From assembly GCF_004368405.1 (NCBI RefSeq), contig NZ_SBJH01000026.1, forward strand, positions 62,001 through 126,000: DNA of 64,000 bases, read 5' to 3'. Source of the DNA: Olivibacter sp. XZL3 (lineage in GTDB: Bacteria > Bacteroidota > Bacteroidia > Sphingobacteriales > Sphingobacteriaceae). The position numbers were made by a program, and so were the translations under genes. This document shows, piece after piece, positions 9,253 to 17,547 of the stretch. The stretch's first letter is position 1, and each line of letters starts with the position of its first letter. The notes beneath the pieces are model-generated. The model made no database searches, was not told where the DNA came from, and worked only from the letters and a program-made list of their open reading frames with translations.

Positions 9253-9282
9253 CAAAGAAAAATAAAATTCAGCAAAAATCAA
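9253..9282 (-). promoter_or_regulatory. Probable acpP promoter: TTTGA-N19-TTTCTTTG
   Basis: Read on the minus strand, a TTG-type -33 (9282-9280) is followed after 19 bp by TTTCTTTG (9260-9253), one mismatch from TAnnTTTG. This would give acpP a leader of about 28 nt. Confidence 0.5.
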
Positions 9283-9439
9283 ACCTTTTTAAGTTTTAGC
9301 CCCAATTACTTTATATACCAGGTATTTTACCAACGGCAATTGCAGCCAACTTCAGCTAGAAAATTACTCCCTTTTGGCTCTTCGTGCCCTAAGTGTTCTT
9401 TATAACAATCGATTTTTCATTTTGTGTTAAGTATGTAGA

Positions 9440-9470
9440 TTGCAATAAAATAGCAATTTATCTAAGTTTG
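9440..9470 (+). promoter_or_regulatory. Promoter of the IPExxxVDY gene: TTG-N20-TAAGTTTG
   Basis: TTG at 9440-9442, 20-bp spacer, TAAGTTTG at 9463-9470: a full match to the phylum's promoter. The predicted leader before the TTG start codon at 9488 is only about 10-13 nt. Confidence 0.7.
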
Positions 9471-9487
9471 CAACAAAGTATAGAAAA

Positions 9488-9907
9488 TTGAACAAGCTGA
9501 CGTTAAAATACGAATTGGATATCGATTTCAATTTAGTGGCCATTACCTGCCCCCTAAAGGATTACCGCCTTTGCTATTATATTAATAAAGTTACAGGGCT
9601 CGACCTTCACAAGATCGATGATCATGAGATTTGGCAGGATCCGCAACAGATTTTTTATTTTGGAAGGTATAACCACGAGGACATCAATAATGAAACCTCC
9701 TATTACCTTTTAAATAATAAAGGCATAGAAGGCGGAACGCTGATTCCTGAAATGAAAGTTACCGATTTCTTTCTCTTGGTGAAGAATGCGATTGACGAAG
9801 AGCTTTTAGTCTGGCAGATCAATCAGATAAATAATCTTAAGGATGTGGTGGTTGCCTCCGAAATAGATCCACACAAGTTGAAATCGAGAGAAAATTTAGT
9901 ATTTTAG
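9488..9907 (+). CDS. IPExxxVDY-family small protein
   Basis: A 139-residue cytoplasmic protein of a Bacteroidota-specific family named after a conserved C-terminal motif; here the motif reads IPEMKVTDF at residues 86-94, with T and F in place of V and Y. The N-terminal LDIDFNLVAIT and KDYRLCYYINK stretches also fit. The function is unknown. It sits between the acpP operon and pyk, its usual place in this phylum. The start is TTG; no ATG exists before the conserved N-terminal strand, and a strong promoter ends 17 bp upstream. Confidence 0.8.
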   Translation: MNKLTLKYELDIDFNLVAITCPLKDYRLCYYINKVTGLDLHKIDDHEIWQDPQQIFYFGRYNHEDINNETSYYLLNNKGIEGGTLIPEMKVTDFFLLVKNAIDEELLVWQINQINNLKDVVVASEIDPHKLKSRENLVF

Positions 9908-9924
9908 CTTGAGAATGATTTTCT

Positions 9925-9932
9925 TACCTTTG
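9925..9932 (+). promoter_or_regulatory. -7 element (TACCTTTG) for pyk
   Basis: A perfect TAnnTTTG match 165 bp before the pyk start, with a T-rich stretch (TTTT at 9902-9905) at about the -33 distance. It implies a long leader of about 160 nt. Confidence 0.55.
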
Positions 9933-10030
9933 CCTGTGTAACTTTTACACTATTATAGAAAAAAGTAAGAAAAGTCTTCTCAGAGGGGAGAAATAACAAT
10001 TAAAAGAACAAGAAAATTAACAACCATAAA

Positions 10031-10074
10031 AGAGCTTCTACTTGCCCTACAATCAAGGGCTTATAGGATGCTCT
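10031..10074 (+). promoter_or_regulatory. Nested stem-loop in the pyk 5' leader
   Basis: Outer stem AGAGC (10031-10035) pairs with GCTCT (10070-10074); inner stem GCCCT (10044-10048) pairs with AGGGC (10056-10060). It ends 23 nt before the pyk start, a position where it could influence ribosome access. It matches no riboswitch class I recognise. Confidence 0.4.
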
Positions 10075-10097
10075 AAGCCATTAAAACTAGCAATAAA

Positions 10098-11528
10098 ATG
10101 AAGAAAGTTCATAAGAGAACTAAAATTGTGGCCACTTTAGGCCCTGCCTCGTCGCCGAAAGAAATATTAAGCAGCTTAATTGAAAAAGGTGTAGATGTAT
10201 GTCGTTTAAACTTTTCACATGGTAGCCAAGAAGACCATTTGAAGGTGATCAATACGATCAAAGAAATTAACGCTGAAAACAATCTGAATATTGGCATTTT
10301 AGCCGACTTACAGGGCCCCAAAATACGGATTGGAAAAATGAAAGAAGGCGGAGCTATTTTATTAAATGGTAAACAGCTACGTATTACGACAAAAGAAATG
10401 ATAGGAAATGAAGACGAAATCTATATTACCTATCAGGAATTTCCAAAGGACGTTACAGAGGGCGAGATTATTTTATTAGATGATGGAAAGATCCAATTAA
10501 GGGTGCTGAACACCAACGGTATTGATACCGTAGCTTGTGAGGTAGTTCACGGCGGCGTGTTAACCTCAAGAAAGGGCGTCAATCTTCCCAACACGAAAGT
10601 ATCCATCCCTAGTTTAACGGAAGAAGATTTAGACAACCTCCATTTCGTGCTCAATTATGATGTCGAATGGATCGGTATGTCCTTCGTTCGTACAGCTGAA
10701 GACATTCTTCTGTGCAAAAAAATAATCGCCGAACGAGGAAAAACGGCGCGGATTATCGCAAAAATAGAAAAGCCGGAAGCCATCGAGAATATAGACAGTA
10801 TTATTGCCGCTACTGATGGTGTTATGGTTGCCAGGGGAGATCTCGGTGTTGAGATACCCATGGAGCAGGTGCCGTTATTGCAAAAAATGATCGTTCAGAA
10901 ATGCCGCGATACTTCTAAGCCCGTTATTATTGCTACGCAGATGCTGGAAAGCATGATCACAACGCCTCGACCAACGCGAGCGGAAGTGAATGATGTGGCA
11001 AATTCCGTTTTGGATGGAGCAGACGCAGTCATGCTTAGTGGAGAAACGTCAGTAGGTGAGTTTCCTGAAATAGTGATCGAAACCATGACCAAGATTATTA
11101 AAAACGTAGAGAGCACCGCTTATCCCTACTCCTCTCCACGTAAGCCGGGCCACAATCCTTCTACCTCTATTCCGGATTCGATCTGCGCCTCATCTGTATA
11201 CCTCGCACAGCAAGTGAAGGCAAAGGCCATTGTTGCGATGACGTCATCGGGATATACAGCATTCGAAATTTCAAGTCATAGACCGGACTCTGATATCCAT
11301 ATTTTTACAGGGAACAAAGCGCTTTTAAATACCTTAAGTTTGCTTTGGGGAGTAAAAGGATTCTATTATGACGGAGAGGAAAGTACGGATTCTTCCATCG
11401 CCGATGTAAATTCTCAACTAAAGGAAACGGGCCTTATTTCTTCCGGCGACCTCGTTGTTAATACGGCATCTATTCCAATCAGCGAGAAAGGTCGAACCAA
11501 CATGATTAAGGTTTCAGAAATCAGATAA
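10098..11528 (+). CDS. pyk: Pyruvate kinase
   Basis: A 476-residue glycolytic enzyme that converts phosphoenolpyruvate and ADP to pyruvate and ATP. The N-terminus has TKIVATLGPAS; the catalytic barrel shows RIIAKIEKPEAIENID with the active-site Lys, then VMVARGDLGVEIP and the MLESM helix; DLQGPKIRIG is also standard. The C-terminal allosteric domain is present and full length, with TSSGYTA contacting effector phosphate in relatives. It is probably transcribed from its own promoter with a structured leader and ends at a hairpin shared with the convergent gene. Confidence 0.97.
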   Translation: MKKVHKRTKIVATLGPASSPKEILSSLIEKGVDVCRLNFSHGSQEDHLKVINTIKEINAENNLNIGILADLQGPKIRIGKMKEGGAILLNGKQLRITTKEMIGNEDEIYITYQEFPKDVTEGEIILLDDGKIQLRVLNTNGIDTVACEVVHGGVLTSRKGVNLPNTKVSIPSLTEEDLDNLHFVLNYDVEWIGMSFVRTAEDILLCKKIIAERGKTARIIAKIEKPEAIENIDSIIAATDGVMVARGDLGVEIPMEQVPLLQKMIVQKCRDTSKPVIIATQMLESMITTPRPTRAEVNDVANSVLDGADAVMLSGETSVGEFPEIVIETMTKIIKNVESTAYPYSSPRKPGHNPSTSIPDSICASSVYLAQQVKAKAIVAMTSSGYTAFEISSHRPDSDIHIFTGNKALLNTLSLLWGVKGFYYDGEESTDSSIADVNSQLKETGLISSGDLVVNTASIPISEKGRTNMIKVSEIR

Positions 11529-11536
11529 ATGGCAGC

Positions 11537-11576
11537 TGCTCATTATTAATGCGTATTTGTTAGCGTTAATAATGAG
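11537..11576. terminator. Hairpin between convergent pyk and the DUF4407 gene
   Basis: A perfect 12-bp inverted repeat (11537-11548 with 11565-11576), extendable by a wobble and two GC pairs, fills the whole gap between two stop codons. It probably ends transcription from both sides, although no long T-tract follows. Confidence 0.6.
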
Positions 11577-11578
11577 CG

Positions 11579-12664
11579 CTATCCTAATTCGGCCTGTATC
11601 TTTTTTAGGTAAGCGTCTACTTTGATCGCTTGTGCACGGTCTAATAATTCCATCTCTATAGCCCTGTCTTTATCGGATCGGTAGACAAGTACAAACTCCT
11701 CATTATTTATTAAAGCGTCATAAGGCCCTTTTGCACTCATCAGTTTAACCAGCACGGGCAAACATTCGAAAAAAACAAACAACAGACTGATAAATGTAAT
11801 TGCCCAGTAATTACTCTCATTTATTTCTCCCGTTTCACGATACTTTAATTGCTCGAGCGCCGCATTGCTGTCGGCAAACCCCGCAAGCTTTACCATACTG
11901 TCCAGCTGAATGGAAGTTAATAGCTTTTCATCATATAGGCCATCGGCCTGCTTCTTTCCATTTAGCGCACGTTCCTCCGCATCAATTCTCTTCTGCAAAT
12001 CGACAGCCCTATTTTCCTGCGCTATTAAAGATTCTTCTTTCCTCTTCGCATAGGGTCCGTATCCCATTATCCCGGAAGTTTCTGTTGTCTTATTGCCAAA
12101 TATCTCGAAGTTCAAATTTTTACGATCTTGCTTAATCGCTTCTGAGAGCACATTGAGTTCCAATTTGAGCTCCTGCAATTTGGCCAGCTCGTTCCCATAC
12201 TTTTCGCTGAAGGTGCGGTTTTGCTTATTTATGCGCTGTATTTGTCCGTTTAGGTAATTTATTTTGAGTTGTTCTTTTATTTCTTTATCAAAGATCTTTA
12301 ACTCTAAAGGCCTGGAAATTACAATTCCGATCAATATCGCCAATAGTAAGCGCGGCGTGGCCTGTAAAACTTGTTTGAAAGGAGAAGCGCTCTTATTGAT
12401 CGTCGAAACGATGTAGCGATCCAGATTAAAAATAGCTAAGCCCCAAAGCGCACCGAAAACCAAAGAAGCGGAAAACGCATAAGCACTTCCACTAAAAACA
12501 AAATAAAGCGCATAACTTGCCGCCAAAGCGGCAAACAGGCCCGTAAAGAAGATCGTTGCGCCGATGCTAACATATTTGTTATGTTCTGAAGGCGTTTTTA
12601 ACAAGGTAGGAATATGTGCCCCGCTACAAAACCAAAAAAGCTGCTTAATCCTCCTCATAATCAT
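11579..12664 (-). CDS. DUF4407 integral membrane protein
   Basis: A 361-residue protein of the DUF4407 family. Hydrophobic segments at about 33-55, 63-84 and 100-118 precede a long charged coiled-coil region (about 128-245, rich in K, E, Q and N), then another membrane segment at about 280-300 and a short cytoplasmic tail. The architecture suggests a membrane-anchored protein with a large coiled-coil domain. The function is not known to me. It lies 7 bp after murF and is probably co-transcribed. A second in-frame ATG is two codons downstream. Confidence 0.8.
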   Translation of the reverse strand: MIMRRIKQLFWFCSGAHIPTLLKTPSEHNKYVSIGATIFFTGLFAALAASYALYFVFSGSAYAFSASLVFGALWGLAIFNLDRYIVSTINKSASPFKQVLQATPRLLLAILIGIVISRPLELKIFDKEIKEQLKINYLNGQIQRINKQNRTFSEKYGNELAKLQELKLELNVLSEAIKQDRKNLNFEIFGNKTTETSGIMGYGPYAKRKEESLIAQENRAVDLQKRIDAEERALNGKKQADGLYDEKLLTSIQLDSMVKLAGFADSNAALEQLKYRETGEINESNYWAITFISLLFVFFECLPVLVKLMSAKGPYDALINNEEFVLVYRSDKDRAIEMELLDRAQAIKVDAYLKKIQAELG

Positions 12665-12671
12665 TTATTGC

Positions 12672-13988
12672 TTATAATAGTACTAACAAGCGCTCAAAGG
12701 CCATTCCTCTTGATGCTTTTAAAAGAACCGTACTGTTAACAAGTGGGTGCGACTGCAGGGCTTCTTTGGCAGCATCCAGGTTTTCATAATATTCCATATC
12801 GTCCCCGCCCGCCTGTTTCTGCTCAAAAAAGTTTTTGCCGACAAAAATTTTCCGATTAAGCGGCATCGCGTTAACCCGTTCAATGAGGCGTCGATGCTCT
12901 TGAGGCGCTTCTTCTCCCAACTCGAACATATCGCCCAATATAACTGCCTTTTCTCCGGCATCGAGGCTCTCTAAATTATCCAGAGCGGCCGACATACTGC
13001 TGGCGTTCGCGTTATAGTAATCACAAATGACCGTATTTTTTCCTGTTTCAGTTATTTGCGACCGGTTATTGCTTGGCTTATATGCCTCTATCCCCTTATT
13101 GATTTCGTCCGGCTTTAGTCCGAAATATAGACCCACCGCCACTGCCGCTAATACATTTTCAAGGTTATATGATCCTGTAAGATGGGTGAATACCGACTGG
13201 TTTTCGCACCCATAGGCCTTGAAACTGTCCCACCGTAGCGTTAACACCGGGTTGACGGCCAGCAACTCACCGCTCACACTGTTCGCTTTGTTCATGCCGT
13301 AGGTGATAATCTCCTTGAAGGTCTTGTTGTTAGCCATGGCTAATAAATGACTATTATCTCCCTGCAAAAACAAAACACCCTTATGCGCTTCTAACCAAAC
13401 ATACAATTCTCCCTTGGCTTGCTTCACCCCCTCGAAACTGCCGAATCCCTCTAAATGGGCTTTCCCGACATTCGTGATAAGTCCCAACCCGGGCTTTGCA
13501 ATGCTGCACAAAAAAGCTATTTCTCCGATATGGTTGGCACCCATTTCTATAATGGCTACCTCCACGTCGGGTTTAATTGACAAAATGCTTAAGGGCACAC
13601 CTATGTGATTATTTAGGTTGCCTTTTGTGGCGTATGTATTAAATTTTTGCGAGAGCACTGCGTGCAAAAGCTCTTTTGTTGTCGTCTTTCCGTTTGTCCC
13701 CGTAATGCCGATAAGAGGTATCCCTAACTGGTCACGATGGTATCTTGCTAAATTTTGTAAAGTTTCTAAAACGTCCGAAACCAATAGGACCTTGTCGTTT
13801 TCGGCCAACACCGGCTCATCTACAACAGCGAAGCTAGCCCCTAATGACAAAGCCTTTTCTGCAAACTGGTTCCCATTAAATGTAGTGCCCTTTAGTGCAA
13901 AAAAAATGGATCCCGGAAGAATATTTCGTGTATCGGTAGATATACTCGGATGTTTCTGAAAAAGCTGATAAAGTTTGGCAGTATCCAT
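12672..13988 (-). CDS. murF: UDP-N-acetylmuramoyl-tripeptide--D-alanyl-D-alanine ligase
   Basis: A 438-residue Mur ligase that adds D-Ala-D-Ala to UDP-MurNAc-tripeptide, the last cytoplasmic step of the peptidoglycan precursor. The ATP-binding GITGTNGKTTTKE is at residues 94-106, followed by IEMGANHIGEI and NVGKAHLEGFGS of the central domain, and DYYNANASSMSAAL of the C-terminal domain (the MurF-type NANP/S region). It stands apart from a dcw cluster, next to a DUF4407 gene. Confidence 0.96.
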   Translation of the reverse strand: MDTAKLYQLFQKHPSISTDTRNILPGSIFFALKGTTFNGNQFAEKALSLGASFAVVDEPVLAENDKVLLVSDVLETLQNLARYHRDQLGIPLIGITGTNGKTTTKELLHAVLSQKFNTYATKGNLNNHIGVPLSILSIKPDVEVAIIEMGANHIGEIAFLCSIAKPGLGLITNVGKAHLEGFGSFEGVKQAKGELYVWLEAHKGVLFLQGDNSHLLAMANNKTFKEIITYGMNKANSVSGELLAVNPVLTLRWDSFKAYGCENQSVFTHLTGSYNLENVLAAVAVGLYFGLKPDEINKGIEAYKPSNNRSQITETGKNTVICDYYNANASSMSAALDNLESLDAGEKAVILGDMFELGEEAPQEHRRLIERVNAMPLNRKIFVGKNFFEQKQAGGDDMEYYENLDAAKEALQSHPLVNSTVLLKASRGMAFERLLVLL

Positions 13989-14079
13989 AAGTCTGTTTTT
14001 GGCACTAATTTACATATTTATAACGCACAGAAAAGGATCTCGCTTGCATTCGTCGCATAATGTGTTGCCCAATTTCCTC

Positions 14080-15729
14080 TCAATTCCCAGTGCGAATTGA
14101 ATCCGCGGGAAGCGCATGCTCTTCTTCCGCCATTTCAGCAATACACTTGAGTCCTTCTTCGGTCATAATCCATTCCGTATAAGACGCCCGGTTCTCCTCC
14201 GAAAAATGCTCCCGGCATTGCCAAACGGGCAAATTTCGAATATGTCGGTCGGCGTCATTGCTTACGAATAATTTTGCACCTACCGGCAATAGCATCTTGA
14301 TGCTTACGCGTTGATCGCGCATGAGCTCTCCCTTGGGCAAGGTTGAATTGTTATCAAATACAACGTGCTGTGCTTGCTGCTGAACATTATAAATGATGCG
14401 CTCGGCTCTTTTAGCGGCTAAATCGAAATTCTTACCGCTAGCGTGAAATTCCTGCACCAATTTTGCGGGCCCTTTGCCTTCTCCTTTGATAATACTGATG
14501 TCTACTGCGTTCATATTCCGAAGATTCCCTCTCTTGCGATTAGACTTTATAATGGTTCCCAAAGAGTCTAACGAATTGCCATTTGTGTCGACCTTCTTGA
14601 TCACATTCACATCATTCACATCGAGGTAATAAGCGGGAAAAGGCGCCAACATACGCTCCTGCACGATGGAGGCGTCTTCCCGAAAGTCTTGCGTCGTTTG
14701 GATGGTATAATAAGAAAGGGTTCCTGCGGAGACCAACCAGAGGATGAGTAATCCAAAACCGACATAACTTCCTGCTATGCGCCTGTTAAACACAATGCGG
14801 ATGGCAAGGATGATAAGGGCTAAGAGAGGAATGGCTAAACTGAAAAATGCCGCGACAATAATCGTGTTTTTATAGGCTTCCGGGACAAGATATATCGGAA
14901 AATCCGGATCGTAAAACCCGCCGAAGCCGTCTCCCGTCCAATCTGGAATTGCAAGAACTAAGCAAATCAGTAAGCCGATAATACCGGCGCTCAAACCAAA
15001 GATGACAAGCGCCCCGATAACTTTTAATAGGACGACAAAGGCCTTGGCAATAAAATTGGCAGCACCCTCCAAAGAGTCGGCAGCTTTATTTAGGCCGGGT
15101 TTGATTCTTTCCCCGGCCATCGTAAAATTTCCTCGGAGGCCCTCCATTTCCTCTTCGAAATTCCTTTTGAAATTCTGTAAGTTAGGCGCCTCGCCACGCA
15201 TTGCCATGCGATCAGCACGCGTTTTGGCTATTGGCACCACAATCCAGAGTATGATGTACAGCAAAAACCCTGTTCCAGCAAAAACAAAAAGAAGAACCAT
15301 TGCCAACCTAACCCACAGCGTTTCGATATCTAAATAGTGCCCTAAGCCCGAACAGACACCGCCAAATACTTTGTCGTCGGGATCTCGGTATAATTTACGA
15401 GCACCAGAATAACTCGAACCGTAATAGGTCGATTGCGAATAGTCGTAGGCTTCACCGGTGCTTTCGCTTTCAAAATCGCTCACCTTTCCCATCTGCGCAC
15501 AAACCTCTTCCACGTCCTGCATAGTGATGACTTCTTTCTTTCCCGGAACAATCCGTTCGTTAAACATCTCTGCTATCCTATTTTCAATGTCGCCAACAAT
15601 CTCTTTACTGTCTTCTGTATAAGCAAAATGCTTCTTTACATCGATCATGTACGACCGCAGGGCGTCATAAGCATCCTCTTCAATGTGAAAAACTATGCCG
15701 TTTATATTTATTATTATCGTTTTATTCAT
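14080..15729 (-). CDS. PspC-domain membrane protein
   Basis: A 549-residue protein. Residues 1-95 are a soluble domain, a PspC domain with its membrane helix lies at about 111-170 (RDPDDKVFGGVCSGLGHYL), and three or four more membrane segments lie between about 225 and 345. A large C-terminal region (350-549) is likely extracytoplasmic. PspC domains are linked to envelope-stress (phage shock) responses. The gene starts 15 bp downstream of a PadR repressor gene, a standard Bacteroidota pair in which PadR controls the operon (inference by family). Confidence 0.85.
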   Translation of the reverse strand: MNKTIIININGIVFHIEEDAYDALRSYMIDVKKHFAYTEDSKEIVGDIENRIAEMFNERIVPGKKEVITMQDVEEVCAQMGKVSDFESESTGEAYDYSQSTYYGSSYSGARKLYRDPDDKVFGGVCSGLGHYLDIETLWVRLAMVLLFVFAGTGFLLYIILWIVVPIAKTRADRMAMRGEAPNLQNFKRNFEEEMEGLRGNFTMAGERIKPGLNKAADSLEGAANFIAKAFVVLLKVIGALVIFGLSAGIIGLLICLVLAIPDWTGDGFGGFYDPDFPIYLVPEAYKNTIIVAAFFSLAIPLLALIILAIRIVFNRRIAGSYVGFGLLILWLVSAGTLSYYTIQTTQDFREDASIVQERMLAPFPAYYLDVNDVNVIKKVDTNGNSLDSLGTIIKSNRKRGNLRNMNAVDISIIKGEGKGPAKLVQEFHASGKNFDLAAKRAERIIYNVQQQAQHVVFDNNSTLPKGELMRDQRVSIKMLLPVGAKLFVSNDADRHIRNLPVWQCREHFSEENRASYTEWIMTEEGLKCIAEMAEEEHALPADSIRTGN

Positions 15730-15744
15730 GGCTAATCAAATTTA

Positions 15745-16104
15745 TTAAAGGTTGGTGTCTCTTTTCTCTTCTATATTTCTCGGCGAAGTAGAGGTCTGTA
15801 CGGCAAACACGAGCTCGTTCCACGTTTCATCCAGGGCTTTCAGTACTTCCTCGCCAGCTGCAGTTATCTGGTAATATTTCCTTGGCGGCCCTGAATTGGA
15901 TTCCTTCCAGATATAACTTAACAGCTCATTGTTTTTTAACCTGGTCAACAGAGGATATAGCGTACCCTCTACCACCAACAAGCGAGCTGCCTTGAGCTCA
16001 TTGATGATATCTGAGGCGTATATTTCTCCCCGGGAAATAATCGACAGAATACAGTATTCGAGTATTCCCTTCCTCATTTGGGTTTGTGTATTTTCTACTA
16101 TCAT
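15745..16104 (-). CDS. PadR-family transcriptional regulator
   Basis: A 119-residue winged-helix regulator of the short PadR class. MRKGILEYCILSII and LVVEGTLYPLLTRLKN form the recognition-helix region at about 10-65; SGPPRKYYQITAAGEEVL is the wing and following helix. It is first in a two-gene operon with the PspC protein and probably represses its own promoter. The -7 box lies only 4 bp before the ATG. Confidence 0.92.
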   Translation of the reverse strand: MIVENTQTQMRKGILEYCILSIISRGEIYASDIINELKAARLLVVEGTLYPLLTRLKNNELLSYIWKESNSGPPRKYYQITAAGEEVLKALDETWNELVFAVQTSTSPRNIEEKRDTNL

Positions 16105-16108
16105 ATAA

Positions 16109-16140
16109 CAAAGATATATGTTTTAGTAGGTATTATGCAA
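16109..16140 (-). promoter_or_regulatory. padR-pspC promoter with overlapping palindrome
   Basis: On the minus strand TTG (16140-16138), 21-bp spacer, TATCTTTG (16116-16109), then only 4 bp to ATG 16104. GTATT-ATGC-AATAC, an inverted repeat at 16130-16143, overlaps the -33 region and is a candidate autoregulatory PadR operator. Confidence 0.6.
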
Positions 16141-16228
16141 TACATAGTAGCTTGCAAAAGCACAAATAGTACATAACAGACTGTAAATCAAAACAAAAAT
16201 ATTTTTTCCGTTTTTTGACCAACTAGCT

Positions 16229-16242
16229 TGTAACCGGTTTTT
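16229..16242 (+). promoter_or_regulatory. Possible LacI/GalR-type operator upstream of galK
   Basis: TGTAACCGGTTTTT contains the palindrome AACCGGTT and resembles the LacI-family pattern TGTAAnCGnTTACA, with a degenerate right half. It lies about 135 bp before galK. No LacI-family gene is in the window. Confidence 0.3.
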
Positions 16243-16318
16243 GTACATGCAATTTCACAGATTATACCCAATATATCCACGGAGAATAGGCAAACAGTGT
16301 ATTTTTAACACAATCCAT

Positions 16319-16349
16319 TTGCTTTTTAATGTTTCATCCAATACATTTA
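16319..16349 (+). promoter_or_regulatory. Probable gal operon promoter: TTG-N20-TACATTTA
   Basis: TTG at 16319-16321, 20-bp spacer, TACATTTA at 16342-16349 (last base off consensus), 26 bp before the galK ATG. Confidence 0.5.
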
Positions 16350-16375
16350 CAAACTAAATCTTTATAAACAAAAGC

Positions 16376-17539
16376 ATGATTAAAGCTGCCAACCTAAAAA
16401 GATCATTTATCGAAAATTTTAGTCAAGAACCCTTAATTGTCCGCTCGCCTGGAAGAATTAACCTTATCGGAGAACATACCGACTATAATGAAGGCCTCGT
16501 TCTACCGGCAGCTATCAATAAAAATGTATACTTAGCCATTGCAAAAAACGGCACCGATAAAGTTCGTCTTTATGCTATTGATCTCTCCGACTCTTTTGAA
16601 ACAACGCTGGATGCCATAAAAAAGACCGACAAATTGTGGCCCGACTATATTTTAGGAGTAATTGAACAATTGCAGTTAAACAATTACGCTATTACGGAAG
16701 GGATCGACATTGCATTTACAGGCGATATACCACAAGGAGCCGGCTTATCTTCCTCAGCAGCTCTTGAATGCGCTACCGCTTTTGCTTTAAGTACCGTTTT
16801 TAATCTTAATCTAGCGCAATTAGATATAGCGCTATTATCACAGGCCGCTGAAAACCAATTTGTCGGCGTAAACTGTGGTTTAATGGATCAATTCGCCAGC
16901 GTCTTTGGCAAAGAACAACATCTTATAAAATTAGACTGTGCAGACTACTCTTACGAGTATATACCTTTTAACACGACTGATATTAAAATTCTGCTGCTCG
17001 ATACACAGGTGAAACACTCCTTAGCGTCCTCCGCCTATAACGAACGCCGAGAACAATGCGAAAAAGGCGTAGAACTCATCGCTAAGCATGAGCCTTCCGT
17101 TACGAGCTTAAGACACGCTTCGGAAGAAATGCTTCTCAAATACGTTAAGCCGATTGACGAAATTGTTTACAAAAGATGCAGCTATGTAGTAAGCGAAATT
17201 AGCCGACTTCAGCTTGCCTGTGAAGACTTAAAAAAGGACGATTTTACTGCCTTTGGAAAACGCATGTTCGAAACACATGAAGGCTTGGAAAAACAATATG
17301 AAGTGAGCTGTAAGGAACTTGACCTGCTGGTGCAATTGGTAAAAAACAACCCTTACGTTTTAGGAGCCCGTATGATGGGAGGGGGCTTTGGCGGATGTAC
17401 GGTCAATCTTGTAAAAGCGGATCGGGCAGAGCAAGTTGCCGAGGAAGTTGCCGCAGCGTATAAGGAACAAACCGGAATAAATATTCCCTACTATATCGCT
17501 GAAATAAATTCTGGAACAACTGTCGTTCATTTAACTTAA
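16376..17539 (+). CDS. galK: Galactokinase
   Basis: A 387-residue GHMP kinase that phosphorylates alpha-D-galactose to galactose-1-phosphate with ATP. The galactokinase signature GRINLIGEHTDYNEG is at residues 26-40, the ATP-binding GAGLSSSAALE at 121-131, and the third GHMP motif GARMMGGGFGGCTV near the C-terminus. It is first in galK-galM-symporter. The next Leloir enzyme, galT, is not in this window. Confidence 0.96.
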   Translation: MIKAANLKRSFIENFSQEPLIVRSPGRINLIGEHTDYNEGLVLPAAINKNVYLAIAKNGTDKVRLYAIDLSDSFETTLDAIKKTDKLWPDYILGVIEQLQLNNYAITEGIDIAFTGDIPQGAGLSSSAALECATAFALSTVFNLNLAQLDIALLSQAAENQFVGVNCGLMDQFASVFGKEQHLIKLDCADYSYEYIPFNTTDIKILLLDTQVKHSLASSAYNERREQCEKGVELIAKHEPSVTSLRHASEEMLLKYVKPIDEIVYKRCSYVVSEISRLQLACEDLKKDDFTAFGKRMFETHEGLEKQYEVSCKELDLLVQLVKNNPYVLGARMMGGGFGGCTVNLVKADRAEQVAEEVAAAYKEQTGINIPYYIAEINSGTTVVHLT

Positions 17540-17547
17540 AATATAAC

